A stretch of 64,000 nucleotides of DNA from Fistulifera solaris (lineage: Eukaryota > Bacillariophyta > Bacillariophyceae > Naviculales > Stauroneidaceae), in the NCBI GenBank assembly GCA_030295235.1, contig AP026137.1, forward strand, positions 992,001-1,056,000. Direction: 5' to 3'. This document shows, piece after piece, positions 22,116-31,427 of this stretch. Numbering within the stretch: position 1 is the stretch's first letter; every line of letters starts with the position of its first letter. The notes beneath the pieces were generated by a model, which saw nothing but the letters and a program-made list of their open reading frames with translations, did not search any database and was not told where the DNA came from. A program made the translations under genes and the position numbers.

Positions 22116-23060
22116 TCAAGTCCCGCAACAACAGAATATTCAGTAAATGAAATGCCAACAACTAGAACAAAGAGGAGATCCAAACAAGTAACGAATTTAA
22201 AAGCATGAAGGCAAGTCCATCTACCGCAAAGTCATCGATATTGAAGACAGCGACCGCATCCAGACCGAATTTGAAACCACCGCCGACCACAACAGCTTGT
22301 GCTTCCAGTCCAGCAACAACAGATTTTTCATTAGTCAAAATGGCAACGAGAAAGAGGAAAACGGCCGAAACAGCCACCAAATCAAAAAGCTGAAGGAACA
22401 AGTCCCGCCACAACTGATTCGTCAATCTTTGAGAGGCCGACCATGAAGAGTCAAAATCTGAAGCCACCACCTGATATCAGAGCTCATGCCTTGACTATCG
22501 AGTCTTCAATGAATGAGAATACAACACAAAAAGGAAAAGATCGAAACTGACAGCAAATTCCAGAGCCAAAGGCCCGACTCATGCCCGTAAAAAGAAGTTG
22601 AAACCGCCACCGATTGCAGAAGCAAAAGCAGGAAGTCCCGCCACAGCAGTTTCTTCCATAGTTGAGATGCCAACTATGAAGAGGGGTAATCTGAGAGCAC
22701 TGCCAAGATCTCATTCGAAACAGTCCAACAACCGAAGTATCACGATTCCTGAAGATATGATTATAAAGATACCGAAGACAGAACCCACTAATGCAAGTCC
22801 CGCCACGTCTGCTAGTGACGATTCATCACATGTATTTAAAAGGCGATTAGACATCCAAAAGAAGAATGCAAGTCCCGCCAAATCCGGTAATCTCAGTGAC
22901 GATTCGTCGCATTTCCTGAAAATGCCGCTAGATCTGCGAAGAAAGAACTTGGCACAAAATGAAGCGCTCTCAAGTTCATTTTCAGTGGGTATTCCGAAAA
23001 CCAGAAGAACTTCGTGAGAGCTATAACAAGTCCCGCTACTGCCACTAGTGGGACCTCATC
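22116..23060 (+). repeat. Degenerate coding repeat with (A/S/T)SPAT motif, seven copies
   Basis: The nucleotide core AGTCC(C/A)GC(A/C)AC recurs near 22118, 22307, 22401, 22633, 22795, 22871 and 23029. It is translated as (A/S/G/T)SPA(T/K) followed by a Ser/Thr-rich stretch, a hydrophobic-proline patch such as FKRRLDIQKK or LKMPLDLRRK, and a basic end. Spacing varies from about 75 to 230 bp and the reading frame changes between copies. It is probably the disordered N-terminal region of the Ulp1-like protein. Confidence 0.65.
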
Positions 23061-24345
23061 ACAATTCTTGAGAACACCCTTCGACCTGAGACGGTAAGAT
23101 TGTAGATCCCAGAAATGAAAATCAATTTTCATTACGTCGACAACAAGTAAGGCAAATTGGAGTAGCCCCTTTGCAACCCCCAGTCATTACTGATGAACCA
23201 TCAAAGATCGTATCCTATTTTTACGACACAGCTTATCCATTTGTGGGAACCATTGAGCAATTAAATTGTTTGGTTCAAGAACACGAGTTTGATATTCCAG
23301 AATCATTTCACGGAAAACGGAAACAAATGATTTAACGATGAAAAGAAGGGCTTCAACCCGAAAACGCAAGGCGCAAACCAGCGAGGACTTGTGAGTGAGA
23401 ACAATATTGCAATCCACGTGCGCGGAATACTCTTGCAGAGACAGCAAAAGGAAAGAAGTGGAATAGAATCATTTATCACTGTAGGGACAAGAAAGAATGG
23501 AAACGATCTGATTTACAACAAAGAAGATGCCAGGGGATCTCTTCGGTCACTCCTTTTTGCAATCCAGTGCAAAGGGGGCGTTGATAAAGGTCGTGAGTCG
23601 TCACGACCTGAAGAGGGAAAGAAGCATCATATCAAGGTGCTAGAGTGGTGCCACGGCATCCATAACCAGTGAATGCCTTGAAATTATGAACTCGCAATGT
23701 TATTTCAATGACGCTGATTGTGAACAGTTTCCTTGAAAGCATAACAAGCAAGACCGTGAACGGATGAGGGAGTTATTGCACACCCGTCGTATGTCATGAG
23801 TAATCTGTGGGATTCCGCCAACCAAAATATTAAGAGAGAGGGTAGACTGCAGCTTAGTTCAGCGTTTGTGGCATTGAATTCTATGACAAAATCGAACAAT
23901 TTGGGCATTCATTTATTCCCTATGTGCAAGGAGAGGCACTGGTGGTTGATGGTGGTTGATGCCGATAATCGAGTTATTTATTCGCTCGACTCCCTCGAAG
24001 ATCCGGACGATCACTACTCTAATGCTGTCTGGCTTTCAGGTTTATTTAAATTCGCGTGCGGTGAGGCAGCAATTAGAATGCGCGTCAACAAGCGAGCAGC
24101 AGGAATCAACATTACCCGATTTAGCTCCGTGGGAATACCAAGAAATGCGTCTTCCCAATAAACTATTGCAACATGATGGCCATAGTTGCGGACCATATGT
24201 ATGTTTTTATGCGGCGACAATTCTGAAACATGGTCGACGTGCCCTCAATGAGAGGACATGGTTCCTTGACTCTATTTCGGAGATTGGAGTCGGAGATGAT
24301 CTCCGACCTTTTGTATTTGATGTTATGTTTCAATTGGCTGAATGA
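22598..24345 (+). CDS. Ulp1-like (C48 family) cysteine peptidase of the MULE, multiple frame breaks
   Basis: The C-terminal domain carries the Ulp1 catalytic set in order: His in KERHWWLMVVDADN, Asp in VIYSLDSLEDP, Gln in LLQHDGHSCGPYVC and Cys in its SCG. Ulp1/SENP enzymes cleave SUMO-like modifiers, and several MULE lineages are known to carry such a domain. Upstream are the SPAT repeats and a conserved-looking helical stretch (VGTIEQLNCLVQEHEF). Frame breaks occur near 23093, at TTT 23331-23333 (one short), between ~23670 and 23800 (several unresolved) and at AAA 24048-24050 (one extra). The start is uncertain. The triad and motif spacing suggest an active enzyme if the breaks are errors. 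Confidence 0.78.
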
Positions 24346-24462
24346 CACGTATAGAGTAATGTGTGATATTAATCAACCAAGTCTAGTTTGAAACTGAAAT
24401 TGTGTAGATTGGGTTTTGATTATTTACACGAAGTAGTTTTCGACGAAAGCCTTGATCGGTGG

Positions 24463-24606
24463 AAGGTCACGTAGGCTGGGTTTTTCTTTATTGGAAGGTC
24501 AGCGCTCGCTGCATCAGGGTCACGTAGGCTGGTTTTTCTTTATTGACAATTGAGAGCGGTCGCGCTCGCTGACTTTTCTTTATCAAGAGCGGTCGCGCTC
24601 GCTGAC
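24463..24606. repeat. Subterminal direct repeats of the MULE
   Basis: GGTCACGTAGGCTGG plus a TTTTTCTTTATT tail occurs at 24465 and 24518 (53-bp spacing). GAGCGGTCGCGCTCGCTGAC occurs at 24554 and 24587 (33-bp spacing), with a related AGCGCTCGCTG at about 24500. Such subterminal arrays often bind transposase. No counterpart was found at the left end. Confidence 0.8.
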
Positions 24607-24711
24607 TATTGTTTATTGAGGATTTGGTTATCTTAGAGGGGTGATTCATGAATCATCCGGGACTGTCATTCATAAGGCTTTGTTACTTTATCGAGCAACC
24701 TAAGTAGATTC

Positions 24712-24841
24712 TAAGTAATTAGTACCACATCCAATGGCGCGTACTCTACTGTAAAGTTGAATGTAGTCAGTTAACGTCTCTCCTAACGGGAGAGCTATCG
24801 GAAGAGGTTCACCCTGGTTGGAGACCTAACGGAAGTCTCCC
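24712..24841. repeat. MULE terminal inverted repeat, right (130 bp)
   Basis: Perfect inverse of 18976-19105, ending GTCTCCC immediately before the right target-site duplication. Confidence 0.97.
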
Positions 24842-24850
24842 TTGCACGAC
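24842..24850. repeat. Target-site duplication, right copy (TTGCACGAC)
   Basis: Exact copy of the nine bases at 18967-18975. The remaining ~295 bp to the next gene hold no visible feature beyond its 3' flank. Confidence 0.95.
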
Positions 24851-25145
24851 TGCAATCCTGTCACGAGAAATACGTGCTAATGCTATGGCTATAATCTACG
24901 GTGCATTTTTTGGGATATTGGGTCGATGATCGACGTAAAAATAAAAAAAGTATAGCAATCGCCTATAGATCAAAGTGAAAATGTATTTGCTTGACAACGA
25001 GACGACTGATATACCAGGTAAAACCATCAGGGGCAACTAAAACAATAGAGGATTTAGTCTGCCGTGGCATGATCGAAAAATCTTTTTAATTACTTGGACT
25101 GCCTTTTTAAAAATAATCAAATCAATAAAAAGTTTAGTCCCGCAA

Positions 25146-27635
25146 TCAATCGATTATGTCAATTTGTAGTTCAGGAGACATCAATCCCTTCTTTTCGAAG
25201 TATGCTAAAACTCTCAACTCTCGCGGAGGAAGTATTTTGACAACACTATGCGCCCATAATACATTGGTAAAGGCTTGAGCACCAGTTTGCTCGGAACTAT
25301 CTATCACAATGGAAGTGAGATACTTGAACACTTCTTCGTCGCGAAAAGATAATTTGCCCAGTGAGAATAGTATACTTGCGGCTTCTTGCGGCGAAGGCTT
25401 TGCACGCACCCACTTGTCAGAGCTTGTAAAGCGCCGAGTCAGATCATAAACGGCTTCAGTCGTATCGCGCTTAATCCAAGAAAGTACTTTAAGGGCGTCA
25501 ACGATGTCCGGCGTTTCTAGATCGCGGGCAAGGTCTCGTGCACGACGAATAATGGGAAAGGCCAGGTTTGGATTGGGCAAATGCAACACAGCAAGTGCCC
25601 ACAACGATTGTTTGACATCGCTGATACTCATTTCAAGTGAGTGGATACCTAAATAATGAGCCATTTCAGTAGCAGCTTGTGCATACGGAAGCTCCTCGAA
25701 AAGCTGTTTTAAGTCGTCTTCCGAAATTTAATACACGAAAAAAGATTGAGCCAACGACCCAAACCCATACCCCAAAGACCGATAGAGCTTACTTACATCG
25801 CATCCTGCCACAAGCCATAAGCGTTTGTGCAACCTGGCGTACCGTAACTGTCTCATCGTTCTTACGAATACGATCGGCCATTTGAAAAAGGATCGTCGAA
25901 CACGCTCATTTCTTGCCCGTCGTAGCCTGCTTTCCCATAAGCATACAACGGGGGAGAGATGTCTGAAGCCGTCATGTTCAAAATGAGGAATCGGTCGCCC
26001 AACACCGAAGAAATTCGCGAAAAAGTTCATCGCGTTCAGCTTCATCGCCGGGATCATCCCACTCATCACTGAGTGAGAATAAATCAGTGAACCAGCCCAG
26101 TGCAAGACATGCTACCTTCGATGAGCAGCGAGATGACACGCCGGGATCAATGATGCGGTTCGCTAAAGCAAAAATTAAATTCTTATTGTACAATCGGAAT
26201 CGGTGCAAAATGAAAAGATAATGCTGAATCTGAGCACCGCTCAACTTCATGACAAAATCAGGCCTCTGGAGTAAATCAGCTAAGACTTTTTGAAAGGGCA
26301 GAATCAAGCTTTCACGAGAGTTATCGGAGAGATGAGGCTGTGCAAGCAAATCAGAGTCTGTTGCCGCTGCATCTCGAGTTTCCATTTCGGCAATAGACCT
26401 AGCAACACACCTCAAAACTTTGGTGACTACCCAGGGAGGAACTTCGCCGGACACTACGGTCGAATCATTTTGCAAAACGTGTCCGATATGACGAAAAATT
26501 GGGGTCATTTTGAACTTGGCTGAGAGCAAAGAGACATCCGACAATAATGCAAGTTCCAGAAGTGTCGACCGTTCAATCAAGTGCGCAGAGTTCGCCTCTA
26601 AAAGGTTTGTGATTCTTACGAAAAGCGGATTTTCTTGGTGCAAAGTCACCTCACGCGATATTACCCATAGCAAATGCGCTTCGGACGGACATACAGGATC
26701 GCTTTCGGCAATTTCGTAGAACTCCACGAGTTGGGCCATATATGAATAGCAGGTTAAACGAAGTACATCCGTCGAAGCTTTATCCCATCGAGGAGATAGA
26801 TCTAGTAGCTTTCGCATAACTTTAAGAAGCCTCACCAACATGTTTCGCTGCATTGTGCTTCGTATATCCGGTTCTCTTGCGCGTCGTAAAATCCATTTTA
26901 AAAGTACGAGATCGTGGTCTTGCAACTTCCGGTCCAGGTTGTCGAAACAAAGAATGATCTGCGCGATTTCAGCTTTCTTTATCCGAGCCACTGTGCTTTT
27001 CTGAGCGAGTTTCCTAGAAATGGCTTCGTAAAGTTCACTTTTGTACTCGCCAAGCATTGACATCATACGAAATACTTTACTACATCGATTCGGCCCTTGA
27101 GTAGCAACGAACTCCTTGCTGTGACCTGACAACTTGTAAAGCCACTTTTTCGCATAAGCCTTCAACTCAGTGTGGTTAAGTTCAGCCTTTTTAGAAAGAC
27201 CAGTCTTAACAAGATTTCCAAGCCACTCGCCATCGCATTAACTGGATAATCTTCTCGATCGTTTTCGATTTGTTCATCCATTGCAGCAAGTATCTTCTGC
27301 AAGAAAGCAATAGTTTGCGCGAATTGTTCTCTTTGTTGCTTTTCATCAGCAACGATCAGCTGTGTTGTACGTTTCCATGCTATGGCCGTCATATTCATAT
27401 GCTGTTGCAGTGCATCGACCCAGCGTTCTTCTAAAGAGTCAATCGTGTCGCATTCGTAAATGATACTGTATTCTACTCTCTCTGGTTTTTCGAACAAAGC
27501 AGTACGGCTACATCTTTGTTGTTGTGAAGGAAGAAACGTGAATTGTGTTACTTGAAAGGCTTCAGCATTGAAGGACAGCGAAGCCGTAGCTAGAAGATAG
27601 AAGGAGATCATACCAACCGAATTTTTAAAAACCAT
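25146..27635 (-). CDS. Plastid-targeted helical-repeat (OPR-like) protein, paralog 2
   Basis: ATG 27635 opens MISFYLLATASLSFNAEA-FQVTQFTF, a signal peptide with the Ala-Phe plastid motif. The body matches paralog 1 throughout: LEERWVDALQ, WKRTTQLIV, PSEAHLLWVISREVTL, ELALLSDVSLLSAKFK, LYNKNLIFALANRI, DEWDDPGDEAERD, VAQTLMACGRM, VKQSLWALAVL and AFTNVLWAHSVV-PPREL. An intron lies at 25718-25796 (79 nt, GTAAGT...GGAAG) in the same phase as in paralog 1 but with a different acceptor. Breaks are near 27214-27219 (one G short), ~26006-26014 and ~25884-25892; each adjustment restores similarity to paralog 1. Same orientation and ~6.4 kb downstream of it, so this is a tandem duplication later separated by the MULE. 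Likely organelle RNA binding, by inference. Confidence 0.7.
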
Positions 27636-28090
27636 CTTTCAACGAGAAAGTCCACTCTCCCACCGTCAAAATGAAAAGGAAATTAGTTGTCGTTGGCGTT
27701 ATGCATTGAAGTTTATGAAAGAAGGGTGCATAACATACGGTAAGAAATACCAGGTATCGTCCATTCGAATGTTGCGTTGAAATGCGACGAGAATGAAAGA
27801 AATTGATGCGAAGCGGCAACTCTCTGTTTGTCTTATACTGGTAGTTTGTCTTACTGGTAAAAAAGTAGGACTATAGCGCCAAATGTAAGAGTAAAATTCA
27901 ACGACTGAACTTCAGTCATTTATCTCGAACTATAATATAGTAGAGACTTCTATCGTCCTTTATATAAGGTTAATACTTTTCGTTGCCGCTCATTATTACA
28001 CATCGATTGATTAATTGACAATAGAAAGAGTCCATTGCGATAACTTTCCTTTCATTTCCATTCACAGCTCCGTAATAAAATAATCACAAA
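27636..28090. promoter_or_regulatory. Divergent promoter with TATATAAG
   Basis: A 455-bp spacer between the OPR-like gene (minus) and the NUP50-like gene (plus). CCTTTATATAAGG at 27957-27969 contains TATATAAG (27961-27968), 130 bp before the ATG at 28091. Nothing else is seen. Confidence 0.35.
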
Positions 28091-29395
28091 ATGGGAAAAC
28101 GCGGCGCTGAAAACAGCCAAATAAGCAAAGAAGATTACGAAGCGGCAGAGCGAGAGAGCGAAGCTCAGGATGAAGCACAGGGTCAAATGCATCGCGCCTC
28201 GGAAGATGAATTGCGGAAGCGACGCATTATCCGCGCCAAAAAAGATAACGGGAATAATCCTGTAGGAGCAGGGGCTTTTGCTGGGGTCAATTTGATCCCT
28301 GAGGCTCCTCGCACGGGCTTTTCGTTTTCATTATCGAATCATCCCGCTCCTGCGGGGAAGTGGAGCGCTTGGAGAATCAACGAAATGAAGACCTACTCAA
28401 GGCACACAAGGACATTGTTAGCGCGACTGATGCTTCTGAAAAGAACGGTTGATTTACAAGGCGATGCGTATCATTGGAAAATTCAAAAAGTCATTTATGA
28501 TGCCACGAAAAATACTCCTTCGGTGGCTTCTGACATTACTGCAGCAGCTCCTTCTGCCGGGACGTCAGCGGCTGCTCCTATGGCTGCTAGTACACTTGCT
28601 ACTACAAGCCCAGCTACATCGAATGGTGGATTCGCTTTTGGTGCCGCGACGACGCCAGCGGTGTCGTCCATCGCAGCTCCTTCCTCAAGTACTGGATTCT
28701 CGTTCGGTAAACCCGCTGCATCCTCTACTTCTCCTTCTTTAAGCGGCGGATTCTCCTTTGGCGCGGCCAGTCAACCCGCCGCATCCTCTACCACTCCTTC
28801 CTCGAGCGGTGGATTCTCGTTTGGCGCGGCCAGTCAACCCGCCGCATCCTCTACTACTCCTTCCTCGAGTGGTGGATTCTCGTTTGGTGCTCCCGCTACG
28901 CCTGCAACATCCAGTGCACTAACCTCACCCGTCAACAACACGACGACTTCTGCGATGGAGCCTGCTTCGAATGACGGTGAACCCAGTGATGAAATTCCGA
29001 CGACCCAAGCCGGAGCGGTTGTACAGCAAGTCGCCGATCCGGATTGGGATGACATTGGGAGCTTTGATCGTGTTACAATTTACCGTGACGATAATGGAAC
29101 ATGGACGCCTGTACTCCAGAAGACAACTTTGCGATTGCAAACATTCAAGACCGATTCCTCTCGTCATCGTATGATTGCTCGGACTATGATGGGTAAGGTG
29201 GCCGTGAACATGCGCATTCAATCGGGAATGGGATTCAAATATGCGGAAAAGCCCATCAAACGAGGACCTGTGGGGACGATTCTCTTTGTTGGGACCAACG
29301 ATGTTGAAAAAGGACCGGAAAAGTTCATGATCAAAGCTGGAGTCCCTGATGGAAAACAGTTGCAGGCGAAGCTGGACGAATTGTGCTCTAAATGA
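28091..29395 (+). CDS. NUP50-like nucleoporin with FG repeats and Ran-binding domain
   Basis: 434 codons. The N-terminus (MGKRGAENSQISKED ... RASEDELRKRRIIRAKK ... GAGAFAGVNLI) matches the NUP50/Nup2 importin-alpha-binding start. Five near-identical FG segments follow (GGFSFGAASQPAASS), two of them nearly exact duplicates. A C-terminal RanBD1-type PH fold runs from DDIGSFDRVTIYRDDNG through TPVLQKTTLRLQTFK, MRIQSGMGFKY and GTILFVGTND. Such proteins help recycle importins at the nuclear pore. The stretch at 28354-28446 reads better in another frame (ERLENQRNEDLLKAHKDI). That needs one extra G at 28354-28357 and one base fewer near 28439-28446, a compensating pair that leaves the outer frame intact. 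Confidence 0.88.
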   Translation: MGKRGAENSQISKEDYEAAERESEAQDEAQGQMHRASEDELRKRRIIRAKKDNGNNPVGAGAFAGVNLIPEAPRTGFSFSLSNHPAPAGKWSAWRINEMKTYSRHTRTLLARLMLLKRTVDLQGDAYHWKIQKVIYDATKNTPSVASDITAAAPSAGTSAAAPMAASTLATTSPATSNGGFAFGAATTPAVSSIAAPSSSTGFSFGKPAASSTSPSLSGGFSFGAASQPAASSTTPSSSGGFSFGAASQPAASSTTPSSSGGFSFGAPATPATSSALTSPVNNTTTSAMEPASNDGEPSDEIPTTQAGAVVQQVADPDWDDIGSFDRVTIYRDDNGTWTPVLQKTTLRLQTFKTDSSRHRMIARTMMGKVAVNMRIQSGMGFKYAEKPIKRGPVGTILFVGTNDVEKGPEKFMIKAGVPDGKQLQAKLDELCSK

Positions 29396-29550
29396 GCGGG
29401 CCGCTTCCTCTACATCAAATATAGCACCCTTCGATCGAATGCATGCTTCTCACAATGTGCGCACTTGGACGCTAGTATGACAAATTCACTAGTAAACTTA
29501 CAGTGTGCTTGATAATCGATACGTAATGAATCAATACCCTTTGATTGTAT

Positions 29551-30599
29551 TTATAATGAAGGCTTGGGCGCAAAAAAGTCGGTAATAGGACGACCTTGTG
29601 GCTTGCCATTGGGCTTGGCAGCCTTACTGTTTCCTTTGGCGTTTTGTTGTTGCGCTGCCGCCGCAGAACGCGCCAAATCCTGAATATCCTCCCGCAAAAG
29701 AGAAATTGCTCGCGTGTATTGCAAACAGTTGCCACGTCGTCCGGAACTAGCTTGCGTCTATTTTGAATTTGTGCTACTTTGACCGTCTCGCGGCCCAACT
29801 GCGACAAGGCCAATTCCGCCGCTTTGCAAACGAGCAAGAGAGCTTCCTTGGACAAATTCTTGACTTCTGGATCTAGTTTGCATATTTTGCGAATGCGTGC
29901 CGCGGGAAAGGTGAGTGCATTTGGGTCGGATGTGTGGTTGGCGGCGGTGGGTTCTTCGACAACACCACCCGCGTCTTTCCAGGCTTGCATCTCTTTGGCT
30001 ACTTGTTCTCGTTCGGCCGTTGCTTTGTCTTGATAAATCTTTTTCTCGTCTGCCGACAAGCTATTCCATAGTTGCCCTATCAATTTGGCCATACCTGCGA
30101 CACCCACTCCCGTATTCTAGTCGAAAGAAAGAAAAGGGGTGATAATAAGGAGAGGTGAGATGAAACAATTAGCGTGAAGAAATCTTTCTCTGCAGTAGTA
30201 ACTCATACCCACCTGCTTTTGCAATTCAGGGCGCTTTTCTTCGGCAAAAATAAAGTAAGCAGTCCGAGCTCTTTTGACTGGTTTTCGGGGAACAACTGGT
30301 GGCGTGGACGAAGTGTCTACCGATAACGGATGGTCATTGCCCGCAGGGTTTTGTGGTTGCTCGTCTCCTTTGTCGTCGAACAGAGGTTCCTCGTCTGCTT
30401 CTTTCGGTGTTGAATGTTCCTCGATTTGAGGTTCTAAGTCATTTTTGTGGTGATTGAGTGAGGACTCATCCTCCCAATGTTCCGGAGCAGGGCGCTTTTT
30501 CTCTGGAGATGAAGATGACGATGCCTCCGTCTCGTCGACGGTCAATTCCTTTTCGTTCTCCTTCTCATCAACAGCTACGTTAGTTTCCGTTTCTTTCAT
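29551..30599 (-). CDS. HMG-box / NF-YC-like histone-fold fusion with C-terminal PIP-like motif
   Basis: Exon 1 is 30599-30213 and exon 2 begins at 30116, separated by a 96-nt intron (30117-30212, GTGGGT...ACTAG). After an acidic N-terminus, the HMG box begins KRARTAYFIFAEEKRPELQKQ at the exon end and continues across the splice as MAKLIGQLWNSLSADEKKIY. A histone fold follows at ~residues 198-275 (FPAARIRKICKLDPEVKNLSKEA, VLVCKAAELAL-type helix, RRKLVPDDVATV), closest to the NF-YC/Dpb3/CHRAC group. The primary frame then becomes improbable. Adding one base to the A4 run at 29696-29699 (+ strand) gives LREDIQDLARSAAAAQQQ, then GRPITDFFAPKPSL and TAA 29551-29553. Likely a nuclear chromatin or replication factor. 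Confidence 0.8.
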
Positions 30600-31427
30600 G
30601 ACTTCGGTGCTTTCTTTGACTTGAGCTATATTTGTTTTTGTTGAGGTAATAACTGGTGATACTCTATACTTTGGTCGAAAGATTCGTTTCCCTCATCTTT
30701 TGTTTTCTTGCAGCGAGCAACATAGTGCGCGAAGAGGCGGACGATTTCGCGTGGTGCGCCGGAATGGACAATGGACACACCAGACTACAATTTGTCTTAC
30801 ACAAGAACGCCCACCGAACCCCAACGGATTGGCGGTGTTGCATCCCTTTTCTTTTTCTCCCTCCAACCCCGTACGTTTCCTTGCCTACCGTATTTGCTTC
30901 GTATCAAGAAGGCAATCATCGCTGTCGATTTGAAAACAAAACGTTGATGGAAAGAGTAATGCAACGGTTAGAAATGTCTACGTAATGTCTACGTAATATC
31001 ACGTAGGCCTCGTAGGGAAATTTATCGACAGAGGGCGAACCCGGATTTTGTGTAGTCTCGATTCTCGATCACACCATTATTAACGTCTTTTGAACACCCA
31101 CGTCAACGATAGCCGCAAACGATTTGAAAACAAAACGTTGATGGAAAGAGTAATGCAACGGTTCGAAATGTCTACGTAATATCACGTAGGCCTCGTAGGG
31201 AAATTTATCGACAGAGGGGGAACCCGGATGCGAACAATTTGAACGGAAAACGCCGGCCCTGCGTCAACGACACTCTGCGAGATGCGCGCGCAGCGGACGT
31301 GAGTTTTTAGGACTACGATGAATAATACTTGCATCCGTCGCTTGCGAGATTGCTATTGTAGTAAATACTTTGTATCGAGCTGCAAGCACTTATTTTCTTG
31401 TTAACTAAAAGAACTGAAGAAAGGAGA
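30600..31427. other. Intergenic with CTACGT-type repeats
   Basis: 828 bp between divergent genes. The left half has open frames without recognisable content; the right half contains two copies of the dispersed hairpin repeat annotated at 30930-31235. Confidence 0.5.
30930..31235 (-). repeat. Dispersed CTACGT hairpin repeat, two copies
   Basis: Two copies, about 30930-31055 and 31123-31230, share GAAAACAAAACGTTGATGGA, GTAATGCAACGGTT, CTACGTAATATCACGTAG and GGAAATTTATCGACAGAGG. In reverse complement they match elements at 46970-47760 and 51995-52265. The first copy has a duplicated TGTCTACGTAA. Confidence 0.88.

Larger units (their letters stand above)
18976..24841. mobile_element. Complete Mutator-like DNA transposon (MULE) carrying a Ulp1-type protease
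   Basis: A 5,866-bp element bounded by perfect 130-bp terminal inverted repeats starting GGGAGACTTCCGTTAGG, flanked by identical 9-bp duplications TTGCACGAC. Inside, plus-strand sequences encode a MULE transposase (19320-20920), an acidic open frame (21509-22021), an SPAT-repeat region and a C48 (Ulp1-like) cysteine peptidase ending at 24345. Direct subterminal repeats lie near the right end. Perfect TIRs and an intact target duplication indicate recent insertion. The interruptions in its genes are mostly of the same homopolymer type seen in host genes, so they do not show that the element is old. It sits in the intergenic gap between two OPR-like paralogs without disrupting either coding region. 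Confidence 0.96.

Noticed and set aside
24463-24606. CRISPR-like array
   Set aside because: Only two copies of each repeat with unequal spacing, inside a eukaryotic transposon.
30656-30985. 109-codon plus-strand ORF
   Set aside because: No recognisable features and its 3' end lies in the CTACGT repeat.
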